Shown: positions 1 through 6,332 of the stretch, one piece after another
How positions within the stretch are numbered: the first letter of the stretch is position 1
How the letters are laid out: each line of letters starts with the position of its first letter
Program-made: the position numbers and the translations under genes
DNA from: Campylobacteraceae bacterium
Lineage (GTDB): Bacteria > Campylobacterota > Campylobacteria > Campylobacterales > Sulfurovaceae
Length of the DNA: 11,134 bases
NCBI GenBank assembly: GCA_027026055.1
Contig: JALVPA010000148.1
Coordinates: 1 to 11,134, forward strand
Direction: 5' to 3'
The notes under the pieces: generated by a model
What the model was told of the DNA's origin: nothing
Databases searched by the model: none
What the model saw: only the letters and a program-made list of their open reading frames with translations

Positions 1-295
1 CGCTTTTTTTGTCAAGTAGACTATCGAATGCGTTTTGAGGACATTGGTTCGGCCCATAATCGTTTGTTTTCGGACTTTGATCTCTTCGGTAAGGTTTTTG
101 GCGCCGTAATCGTCGAATATCAACCTTTTTTTGCCCGTCGTATGCTAGTGCGATCCCATCACGGTACCGTCACCTTTGATTTCGTAGGTGACTTTTCCGC
201 TTTTGATGTCGTAGAGATACGACGGCGACGCTTGTAGTGCAGAAAGAGTACAAAGTAGTCCCAACGACAACCCCCACCATCGATTTTTTCTTCAT
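1..295 (-). pseudogene. Disrupted small exported protein, partial at left edge
   Basis: On the minus strand an ATG at 295-293 follows a strong AAGGAGG ribosome site (about 302-308) and a TATAAT box (329-334). The ATG frame gives only MKKKSMVGVVVG and nonsense. The frame one base over reads a convincing signal peptide (RKNRWWGLSLGLLCTLSALQ) and then a mature part beginning ASPSYLYDIKSGKVTYEIKG. One A fewer in the A6 run at 284-289 would join the ATG to this frame. The same frame then meets TAG at 145-147 and continues open to base 1, with KKRLIFDDYGAKNLTEEIK in it. I infer a periplasmic protein carrying two lesions, a frame change and a nonsense codon; CAG to TAG would explain the second. I do not recognise a named family, although IKSGK and FDDYG patterns resemble small periplasmic proteins I associate with Campylobacterota. 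Either a young pseudogene or sequence errors would fit. The C-terminus lies outside the window. Confidence 0.6.
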
Positions 296-328
296 TTTTT
301 CCTCCTTTTCGTTCATATCGATGTTTCA

Positions 329-334
329 ATTATA
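329..334 (-). promoter_or_regulatory. -10 box of the disrupted exported gene
   Basis: Read on the minus strand the six bases are TATAAT, preceded directly by TG, and the ATG lies 34 bases downstream with AAGGAGG between. No good -35 is visible. The signals look intact even though the coding sequence does not. It diverges from the rnpB promoter about 90 bases away. Confidence 0.5.
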
Positions 335-396
335 CAGTAATGAGGTACGAAAGATAAATGTATCGTTTTAAAACGGCAAACCGATCCATAAAACGG

Positions 397-425
397 TTGC
401 GCGGTTTTGTAGCATATGGTATAAT
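397..425 (+). promoter_or_regulatory. rnpB promoter
   Basis: A perfect TATAAT at 420-425 lies 17 bases after TTGCGC (397-402), a partial -35 match. The predicted transcript start falls at about 431-433, where the RNase P RNA P1 helix begins, so the promoter and RNA end agree. Confidence 0.7.
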
Positions 426-430
426 GGCGT

Positions 431-788
431 CGCAGGAGTGATAGGTAGTTGCTGGTAGCCGTGAAGGCTGCGAGAGGAAAGTCCGGGCTGCACGCAAGAG
501 AGGACTCCACCTAACGGGTGGCCGGAGTAATCCGAGGGCAAGTGCAACAGAGAGTAGACCGCCTATCCGACTTCGGGTAGGTAAGGGTGAAAGGGTGGTG
601 TAAGAGACCACCGGCGGGGGTGGTAACATCCTCGGCCAGGTAAACCCTGTCCGCAGCAAGAAGCACCTGGTAACAACTCTTGCAATCGCCGCAATATGCG
701 GCATGTGTGCTTCGCTCGAGCGTCGTGGTGACACGGCGCCTAGATAAATAACTACCCACGACAGAACCCGGCTTATTTCACTCCTGCG
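431..788 (+). ncRNA. rnpB: RNase P RNA (catalytic RNA of ribonuclease P)
   Basis: This RNA is the catalytic subunit that trims the 5' leader from tRNA precursors. The 5' end CGCAGGAGTGA (431-441) is the exact reverse complement of TCACTCCTGCG (778-788), forming an 11-bp P1 helix that sets both ends. Near the 5' side is the highly conserved GAGGAAAGTCCGGGCTGCAC stretch (473-492), which holds the P4 5' strand and CR I. Near the 3' side is ACAGAACCCGGCTTA (761-775), its universal partner. The length, about 358 bases, fits a bacterial type A RNA. A pyrimidine-rich tract ending in TTTTTT (789-808) follows P1 and probably ends transcription. I see no rnpA nearby, which is normal. Several open frames across this span on the minus strand are by-products and not genes. 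Confidence 0.97.
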
Positions 789-832
789 TACTTCTTTTCT
801 TCTTTTTTAAGTTATCTTTCCTTATCATAAAA

Positions 833-853
833 TATTATTTAAACTTCAAGGAA
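833..853 (+). promoter_or_regulatory. Possible -10 box and ribosome site for the repeat protein
   Basis: TATTAT (833-838) in an AT-rich patch and AAGGAA (848-853) six bases before the ATG could serve the downstream gene separately from rnpB. The -10 is weak and the leader would be very short. CATAAAAT just upstream is an equally good candidate. Confidence 0.3.
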
Positions 854-858
854 ACGGA

Positions 859-2022
859 ATGCGCTTTGTCAAAACGATAGTGTCGGTCGCTTTTTTGGGG
901 ATATCCGCATTGGAGGCGGGAAACTTTAGCAGGCTTTTCGGGGGTGACGAAGACGATATCGCCTATAGTGTCGCCAAAACGAAAAACGGATATATCGTCG
1001 CGGGAAAATCGGAAAGCTTTTCCAAACATAGGGACTTCGACGCTTATGTCGTCATGATAGACAAAGACGGCAATAAGCTTTGGTCGAAGATCTACGGTGG
1101 AGATGACGACGATAATGCGCGCGATGTGGCGGTTGTTGGAGACGATGCGGTTTTTGTCGGAACCTCGGAGAGTTTCGGAAGCGAGCGCAATGCCATTTAT
1201 ACGGTACGAACGGATGCGAAGGGTTCGCCCAAGTGGCAAACGATCTACTTCCGCGACGAGGACGACGAATATTTCGGCCGTGCCGTTTGTACAAAAGGTC
1301 AACGACTTTTTTTCGGCGGATACGACAGACACTTGGGATTTTTCGACGAAGAGCGAGATATCTATCTATACGAAACGGATGAGTTGGGCGATATGCGCGG
1401 GCTCTTTCGTATCGCTACGAAAGAGGAAGAGAGTCTTAACGATATGATATGTACGCAAGAGGGATTCGTTATAGCGGGGATGTCGGATAATTTCGGCGAT
1501 GATGACGGCGATCTTTATTTGGCGAAACTGGATACGCACGGTAAAATCGTTTGGCAAATCGCGTTCGGCGGTACGGACGAAGAGCGTGCCAATGCGGTGG
1601 TCGAAACGACGGACGGCTATGTGGCGGTGGGAAGTACGGAGAGTTTTGGATTGAACTATAAAGATATCTATGTGGTCAAAACCGACAAAAAGGGACGTTT
1701 TTTGTGGCAAAGACGCTATGGTGGAAGCAGGGACGACGAAGCTTTCGGTGCGATCGCTTTAAAAGACGGGAGCGTTGTGATTACCGGCAGAAGCGAAAGT
1801 TTTTCGCGACGCAAAGGTTTCGAACTCTATCTGGCGAAAATCGATCGTGACGGACGATTGTTGTGGGAGCGAACTTACGGCGGTGAAGACGATGATGCGG
1901 GATACGATCTCGTCGAGGCCCACGACGGCGGTTTTGTCATCGTCGGCGAACGCCAACATGCCGTAAGTAGAGATAGCGATCTTTGGATACTCAAAACGGA
2001 TAAGAACGGACGCTATCGGTAA
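859..2022 (+). CDS. Exported seven-repeat protein, probable beta-propeller
   Basis: This 387-residue protein begins with a signal-peptide-like segment (residues 1-20, ending SALEA-G), so it should be periplasmic or secreted. The rest is seven copies of a ~52-residue unit. Each runs W/F-x-x-x-Y/F-G-G, an acidic patch, A-x-x-V, D-G-G/Y-x-V-x-G-x-S-E-S-F-G, then D-x-Y-L/V-x-K-x-D-x-x-G. Repeat-start aromatic residues are near W75, W126, F183, W232, W283 and W336. Seven units of this size suggest a seven-bladed propeller, with the final strand (DLWILKTDKNGRYR) possibly closing the ring on the first. Repeats 3 and 4 are the most degenerate, and each carries a single Cys (C144, C198) at the same repeat position. 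Related repeats occur in uncharacterised exported bacterial proteins; binding or scaffolding is likelier than catalysis, but no specific function can be assigned. The ATG at 859 is chosen for its AAGGAA site and signal peptide. Confidence 0.85.
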   Translation: MRFVKTIVSVAFLGISALEAGNFSRLFGGDEDDIAYSVAKTKNGYIVAGKSESFSKHRDFDAYVVMIDKDGNKLWSKIYGGDDDDNARDVAVVGDDAVFVGTSESFGSERNAIYTVRTDAKGSPKWQTIYFRDEDDEYFGRAVCTKGQRLFFGGYDRHLGFFDEERDIYLYETDELGDMRGLFRIATKEEESLNDMICTQEGFVIAGMSDNFGDDDGDLYLAKLDTHGKIVWQIAFGGTDEERANAVVETTDGYVAVGSTESFGLNYKDIYVVKTDKKGRFLWQRRYGGSRDDEAFGAIALKDGSVVITGRSESFSRRKGFELYLAKIDRDGRLLWERTYGGEDDDAGYDLVEAHDGGFVIVGERQHAVSRDSDLWILKTDKNGRYR

Positions 2023-2051
2023 GAGACAAGGCGAAATTAACGTCAATAGGT

Positions 2052-2057
2052 TATAAT
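2052..2057 (+). promoter_or_regulatory. -10 box for the adaptor-oxidoreductase pair
   Basis: TATAAT in the context GGTTATAATCC lies 48 bases before the ATG at 2105. No clear -35 is present at 16-18 bases upstream. An AAAAAGGA ribosome site sits at 2092-2099. This suggests the adaptor gene starts its own transcript and is not only read through from the repeat protein. Confidence 0.55.
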
Positions 2058-2104
2058 CCGCTAAAGTCTCGGTGCGGTGACGAGGTGCCGTAAAAAGGAT
2101 CGAT

Positions 2105-2917
2105 ATGTATCAGCGTTTGAGGGCGTTTGCAGCGATGTTCGGTACGATCGGTGCATTGTGGGCCGGAAGCTATTATGCCCGTTTGCAACCTTATGACAGT
2201 GTCGTACTCAAAGCGGCGGTGTCGGCACAAGTGGTCGATGTCAATCTCTCCGCCGAAGGTAAAAGGCTGCCCGCAGGTGCGGTGCTTATCCGTTTGGACG
2301 ACAAGCTCGATCGGCAAAGGCTGAAGCGTATTCGAGACAATATCGCAGTGTTGCAAGAAATGATTCGTATCAACGAAACGGCGTTACCGCTACAAAAAGA
2401 GAATTTGGAGCGTCTCGAAGAGAACTATCGGCGCATCGCAAAGCTTTCCACCGCTTCCAAAACCCAAAAAGACAGCGCCTACGGCGCTTATGCCGCGGCA
2501 TTTGCACAATATACCGCGCTTAAAGAAAAGATACTCTCGTTGCGTTCGCAACTCTTGACGGCACAAAACAATGCCGATACGCTCGAAGATACGATTGCCA
2601 AAAAAACAATCGCGCCGATGGGGCAATATATCTATAATATCGCCGTACGTGCCGGAGATTTTGTCGCGCCTGGGACGCCTTTGGCGCGCACGGACGATCT
2701 ACGCAAAGGCAAACTTGTCCTCTTTCTCGATCCCGAAGATGTGCCGCACGCGACGGAGAAAACCGTCTATCTCGACGGCAACAAGACCGAGTATCGTATC
2801 TCGAAAGTATGGAAAGTAAGCGACGAAAAGCTTGTCTCTTCTTATCGCGGGGAGATTATCGTCGACGTACCGAAAGAGGGATATTTTTCCAAATTGGTGA
2901 AAGTGGAGCTAAAATGA
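2105..2917 (+). CDS. Periplasmic adaptor (membrane fusion) protein, HlyD-like
   Basis: Proteins of this family bridge an inner-membrane pump and an outer-membrane TolC channel. The 270 residues start with a signal-peptide or anchor segment (about 1-20, ending GALWA-G). Next comes the first half of a lipoyl-like barrel (about 32-66, with VSAQVVDVNLSAEGKRLPAG and LIRLDD). A coiled-coil hairpin follows (about 67-165), whose tip region NYRRIAKLSTASKTQKD (107-123) resembles the TolC-docking tip of adaptors. The second lipoyl half is at about 167-197 (AVRAGDFVAPGTPLA), and a short beta domain closes the protein. It is shorter than RND or MacA adaptors, with one modest barrel and no long membrane-proximal domain. 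The stop overlaps the next start as ATGA, implying coupled translation with a molybdoenzyme gene. No ABC, RND or MFS pump gene is in view; the TolC-like protein at 6333 is a possible partner. The fold is fairly sure, the substrate unknown. Confidence 0.85.
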   Translation: MYQRLRAFAAMFGTIGALWAGSYYARLQPYDSVVLKAAVSAQVVDVNLSAEGKRLPAGAVLIRLDDKLDRQRLKRIRDNIAVLQEMIRINETALPLQKENLERLEENYRRIAKLSTASKTQKDSAYGAYAAAFAQYTALKEKILSLRSQLLTAQNNADTLEDTIAKKTIAPMGQYIYNIAVRAGDFVAPGTPLARTDDLRKGKLVLFLDPEDVPHATEKTVYLDGNKTEYRISKVWKVSDEKLVSSYRGEIIVDVPKEGYFSKLVKVELK

Positions 2918-4722
2918 AAGAACCTGTAAAAACCGCATGCGCGCTCGATTGTTACGATGCTTGTCGTATCGTCGTAGAAGACAACAATCCTTTGCGCTAC
3001 CGCGGAGACGAGACGCATCCGACCGGAAACGGGGCGCTGTGCGCGCTGCTCAATCACGGCATCAAATATACCGAACGTATTACAAAAGCGCGTATCGACG
3101 GCAAGGAAGTATCGCTTGAAGAGGCGCTGGAAGCGACGGCGGAAGCCTTTAGGGCGGAGCGTACGCTGCTGTGGCGCGGTTCGGGCAATCTCGGCGTCAT
3201 GCAGGAGGTAACCAATCTTTTTATGGAGCGTATCGGCGGGTCGCTGACGCACGGATCGCTTTGCGACGCGGCGGGCGAAGCGGGTATTTTGGAGGGGAGA
3301 GGAGTCAACCGTACCTTGCCGTGGGAGCAGATCGCCAAAAGCGAAGTCGTGGTGGTGTGGGGACGCAACGTTACCGTCACCAATGCGCATATGATACCGT
3401 TTATCGAGGGCAAAAAACTCATCGTCATCGATCCCGTGCGTACCGCCATCGCCAAAAAAGCCGATCTTTTTTTGCAGATAGAGCCGCGGATGGATTATTA
3501 TCTCGCGATCATGCTGGCGCGATTTGTTATCATGGAAGATTCGCAACACGACGAATGGCTCGAAGCGTACGGTCCCGATGTCGAGGATTTCTACGATTAT
3601 ACACGAGAACACCGCATCAAAGCGATCTTGGAGCATATAGGCACCGATATCGGCGAAATGGGGCGCTTGCTCGATATTATTCGCGACAAAAAGACGGTTT
3701 TTCTCGTCGGAGCGGGGGTACAGAAATATTCGGTAGGATCTTATACGTTACGTGCGATCGATTCGCTGGCGGCGGTATTGGGACTTTTCGGTCGAGAAGG
3801 GTGCGGCGTGCACTATCTGGGAGACTCGAAAGCGGGATTTGACAACCCTTTTGCGGTCGAGACCACAAGCGTCCCCAAAGCGACGACGAAATTTTCTTTT
3901 TTCGACACGGTTTTGGTGCAAGGGGGCAATCCCGCCGCCTCGATGCCCGATACGTCGCGCGTTGTCAAAGAACTCGAAGGGGTGCGCAACCTGATCTATT
4001 TCGGTTTGTACGAGAATGAAACCTCGAAATTGGCGCGTATCGTGTTGCCCGCAAAGAACTTTTTCGAAAAAGACGACGTACGGCTCGGTTACGGGCATCC
4101 TTATGTCGAGCCGATTCGAAAAATCCTCGATGCACCGTTTGCGCTAAGCGAATACGAATTGACGCGCTATCTCTTCGAAGCATTCGGTTTTGACGGACTT
4201 GAGAGCGAAGCGCATTACATTCGTCGGTGGATAGAGCAGTGCGAGGGCGAGGAGGGGTGTTTGCGCTCTCCGGCATATTGCGAAAATCCGTACGAAGAGG
4301 GATTCGGCGAAGAGGGAGGCGAGGAGTTTTATTTCGTGGACGAATACGACGACGACTTTATCAATGCCAAACGCTTCACCAAATACCGCAAACGCAGCGA
4401 AAAAAAACCTGCAGATACACGTTTTTGGCTTCTTTCGCCCAAATCTTCCAAGTCGCTCAATACGCAGTTTTTCAGAGACGACAAGGTGCGTTTGCATCCT
4501 GCCGCAGGGTTTGCCGAAGGCGAAAAGGTGCGGTTGCGTTCGGAAAACGGGGAGGTTGTGTTGCGCGTCGCGCTTGACGAGGATGTCCGTCCCAATTGTG
4601 CCGTCGTGACCAACAATACTGTCGGCGTCAACTATCTCACACCCGCCATCGAGAGCGAGTACGGACACAACGCTTGTTATCAAGAGGTCAAAGTGACGAT
4701 TGAAAAAGCCGAAGAAGTTTAG
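2914..4722 (+). CDS. Molybdopterin-dependent [4Fe-4S] oxidoreductase (DMSO reductase superfamily)
   Basis: The start chosen is ATG at 2914, overlapping the upstream stop; the frame is open further upstream but only inside the adaptor gene. This gives 602 residues. The N-terminus carries C9-x3-C13-x3-C17-x25-C43, the typical [4Fe-4S] ligand set of DMSO-reductase-type enzymes. The motif GSLC(117)DAAGEAG lies where a cysteine ligand to Mo or W is often found, so C117 is a candidate. The central part is a bis-MGD-binding molybdopterin domain (VVVWGRNVTVTNAH, LIVIDPVRT, FLVGAGVQKYS, VLVQGGNPAASMP). Residues ~502-602 form the C-terminal dinucleotide-binding domain, including LHPAAGFAEGEKVRLRSENG. 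Between them is an acidic linker (about 440-485) with C443, C449 and C456. There is no twin-arginine signal, so the enzyme should be cytoplasmic, and at ~600 residues it is shorter than most relatives. The substrate cannot be read from the sequence; no FeS-transfer or membrane-anchor subunit adjoins it. The family call is firm. Confidence 0.9.
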   Translation: MKEPVKTACALDCYDACRIVVEDNNPLRYRGDETHPTGNGALCALLNHGIKYTERITKARIDGKEVSLEEALEATAEAFRAERTLLWRGSGNLGVMQEVTNLFMERIGGSLTHGSLCDAAGEAGILEGRGVNRTLPWEQIAKSEVVVVWGRNVTVTNAHMIPFIEGKKLIVIDPVRTAIAKKADLFLQIEPRMDYYLAIMLARFVIMEDSQHDEWLEAYGPDVEDFYDYTREHRIKAILEHIGTDIGEMGRLLDIIRDKKTVFLVGAGVQKYSVGSYTLRAIDSLAAVLGLFGREGCGVHYLGDSKAGFDNPFAVETTSVPKATTKFSFFDTVLVQGGNPAASMPDTSRVVKELEGVRNLIYFGLYENETSKLARIVLPAKNFFEKDDVRLGYGHPYVEPIRKILDAPFALSEYELTRYLFEAFGFDGLESEAHYIRRWIEQCEGEEGCLRSPAYCENPYEEGFGEEGGEEFYFVDEYDDDFINAKRFTKYRKRSEKKPADTRFWLLSPKSSKSLNTQFFRDDKVRLHPAAGFAEGEKVRLRSENGEVVLRVALDEDVRPNCAVVTNNTVGVNYLTPAIESEYGHNACYQEVKVTIEKAEEV

Positions 4723-5018
4723 CCGAAGTAGCTTTTCGAAGCGATCATCGTACCGAACACCAAAATGGTCATCGTGCCGAAAAAGCGGGTATAAAACCGA
4801 TTGCCTATCATCATCGCCACTACCGTCCCCGCCAAATCCAGCAGGATTAAAAATCCGAAGAGTATAAACATCAGCGTCGTTTCGTTTTGAGGCAGTTCGG
4901 CGAGCGGTTCGTCGGGCAGTACGAAGGTTTGCACGCCTACCGCCACCAGCCACAAATAGACAAATACCGCAAAAAACGCCGTCCAAAACAAAAATTGTAT
5001 CTTACCGCTTCTATACAT
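4719..5018 (-). CDS. Small three-helix membrane protein of unknown function
   Basis: This 99-residue protein has three likely membrane spans, at about residues 8-29, 48-70 and 79-94. A polar loop between the first two holds DEPLAELPQNETT. A GAGGTG ribosome site lies a few bases before the ATG at 5018, and a TATAAT box is at 5042-5047 on the same strand. The 3' end overlaps the convergent oxidoreductase stop by four bases. I do not recognise a family. The small size and hydrophobic pattern suggest an accessory or uncharacterised inner-membrane protein; the good signals argue that it is real and not a by-product of the opposite strand. Confidence 0.75.
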   Translation of the reverse strand: MYRSGKIQFLFWTAFFAVFVYLWLVAVGVQTFVLPDEPLAELPQNETTLMFILFGFLILLDLAGTVVAMMIGNRFYTRFFGTMTILVFGTMIASKSYFG

Positions 5019-5041
5019 CTGTCACCTCGCGTTACGAAGCG

Positions 5042-5047
5042 ATTATA
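5042..5047 (-). promoter_or_regulatory. -10 box of the small membrane protein gene
   Basis: Read on the minus strand this is GGTTATAATCG, the same context as the box at 2052. It lies 24 bases before the ATG at 5018 and is divergent from the argD-type promoter at 5091, so one 113-bp region drives both directions. Confidence 0.5.
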
Positions 5048-5090
5048 ACCCCCCTTTGCTTTATATTACTCCTTATTTAAGACACTTCGC

Positions 5091-5096
5091 TATAAT
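5091..5096 (+). promoter_or_regulatory. -10 box of the argD-tolC-midA operon
   Basis: TATAAT in the context TTCGCTATAATACTT lies 35 bases before the ATG at 5132, and a GGAGAGAG ribosome site (5123-5130) ends just before the start codon. No distinct -35 and no obvious arginine-repressor-type palindrome is seen in the divergent region. Confidence 0.55.
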
Positions 5097-5131
5097 ACTT
5101 CGAAACGAAACAAGACGAGAGCGGAGAGAGC

Positions 5132-6328
5132 ATGACACTCGAAGAGATCGACAAGCGATACGTACTGCACACCTATGCCAGGGACTATACCGAATTTGTA
5201 GAAGGTAAAGGCTCGACACTTTACGATAAAGAGGGTAACGACTATATCGATTTTGCTTCGGGCATAGGGGTCAATTCCGTCGGACACGGCAACCCGACAC
5301 TTACGGAAGCGATTTGCGAACAAGCCAAACGTTTGATACACCTTTCCAATCTGCAAGTGATTGCTCCGCAAGCGGAGTTGGCACGCAAAATAGTGGAGTC
5401 GAGCGGATACGACATGGCGTGTTTTTTCGCCAACAGCGGTGCCGAAGCCAACGAGGGCGCCATCAAAATCGCGCGCAAATACGGCGAAACGCGATTTGAT
5501 AAAAAACGGTATAAAGTCATTACGCTGGAGCATTCTTTTCACGGACGTACCATCACCACCGTCAAAGCGACGGGGCAAGAAAACTTCCATACGCCGCATT
5601 TTTCTCCTTATCCGGACGGTTTTTCGTACGTACCGCGTATCGCCGACATCGAAGCGGCTATCGACGACGAAACGGTGGCGGTACTGCTTGAGTTGGTACA
5701 AGGCGAAGGGGGCGTGCAACCGTTTGAAAAATCGGAAGTGCAAGCGCTTGCGCGCATGTTGAAAGAAAAAGGGGTGCTGCTTATTGTGGATGAGGTGCAA
5801 ACGGGTGTCTATCGTACCGGCGAGTTTTTGGCAAGCAATCTTTACGAGATCGAACCCGATATCGTCACCCTTGCCAAAGGACTCGGCGGCGGCGTGCCTA
5901 TCGGTGCGGTAATGACAAAACACAAAGATATTTTCTCTCCGGGCGATCACGGCAGTACTTTCGGTGGAAACTTTCTCTCCACCAGAGCGGGGTTGGCGGT
6001 GTTGGATATACTCGAAGCGCTCTACGATTCGGGTGCGTTGCACGAGACGATGCTCTATTTTGAGCAAAAACTGCGCGACGTTGCGAAGCAAAACGACGAT
6101 TTGTTCGAAAAAGAGGTCGGTATCGGTTTGATGCGCGGATTGCGCGCCAAAGAGGCGAAGATACAAAACGCCGTACTCAAAGCCGCGATGCAAGAGCGGC
6201 TTATCGTACTTAAAGCGGGGCGCAATACGGTGCGTTTTTTGCCGAGTCTGACCATCTCCAAATCGGAAATAGACGAAGGTTTCGCCCGCTTCGAGTCCGC
6301 TTTGGAACGCGTGCGTCGCGAAGGATAA
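5132..6328 (+). CDS. argD: Acetylornithine aminotransferase family (class III PLP aminotransferase)
   Basis: The 398-residue protein matches class III aminotransferases in length and motifs. It has the PLP-phosphate region FFANSGAEANEGAIKIARKY, the aromatic-histidine stretch LEHSFHGRT, the PLP-contacting aspartate D220 in DEVQTGVYRTG, and the Schiff-base lysine K249 in TLAKGLGGGVPIGAVM. GSTFGGN supplies the second-subunit phosphate contact. These features best fit ArgD, which moves an amino group between glutamate and N-acetylglutamate semialdehyde to make N-acetylornithine in arginine synthesis. Many ArgD enzymes also act as succinyldiaminopimelate aminotransferases in lysine synthesis. A related omega-amino-acid aminotransferase is the main alternative; substrate choice cannot be settled by motif. 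It is the first gene of a three-gene operon, with the next start only four bases after its stop. No other arginine gene is in the window. Confidence 0.88.
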   Translation: MTLEEIDKRYVLHTYARDYTEFVEGKGSTLYDKEGNDYIDFASGIGVNSVGHGNPTLTEAICEQAKRLIHLSNLQVIAPQAELARKIVESSGYDMACFFANSGAEANEGAIKIARKYGETRFDKKRYKVITLEHSFHGRTITTVKATGQENFHTPHFSPYPDGFSYVPRIADIEAAIDDETVAVLLELVQGEGGVQPFEKSEVQALARMLKEKGVLLIVDEVQTGVYRTGEFLASNLYEIEPDIVTLAKGLGGGVPIGAVMTKHKDIFSPGDHGSTFGGNFLSTRAGLAVLDILEALYDSGALHETMLYFEQKLRDVAKQNDDLFEKEVGIGLMRGLRAKEAKIQNAVLKAAMQERLIVLKAGRNTVRFLPSLTISKSEIDEGFARFESALERVRREG

Positions 6329-6332
6329 AAGG

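Noticed and set aside
28..237. A 69-codon plus-strand frame at the left edge
   Set aside because: It is the complement of the disrupted exported gene, and no ribosome site precedes it.
330..759. Several minus-strand open frames over bases 313-759
   Set aside because: They lie across rnpB, whose structure and conserved blocks are clear.
2809..2913. A longer N-terminus for the molybdoenzyme from an ATG at 2809
   Set aside because: It would lie wholly inside the adaptor gene, and the FeS motif begins just after the ATG at 2914, as in relatives.
2842..3636. A 264-codon minus-strand frame inside the molybdoenzyme gene
   Set aside because: Same reasoning; the plus strand holds the FeS and molybdopterin motifs.
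4703..4737. A bidirectional terminator at the convergent overlap near 4720
   Set aside because: The repeated AGCCGAAG there is a direct repeat, and only 3-4 base pairs of stem can form.
4144..4986. A 280-codon minus-strand frame over the molybdoenzyme end and the small membrane protein
   Set aside because: No motif, and it shares its strand with the better supported 99-residue protein in a different frame.
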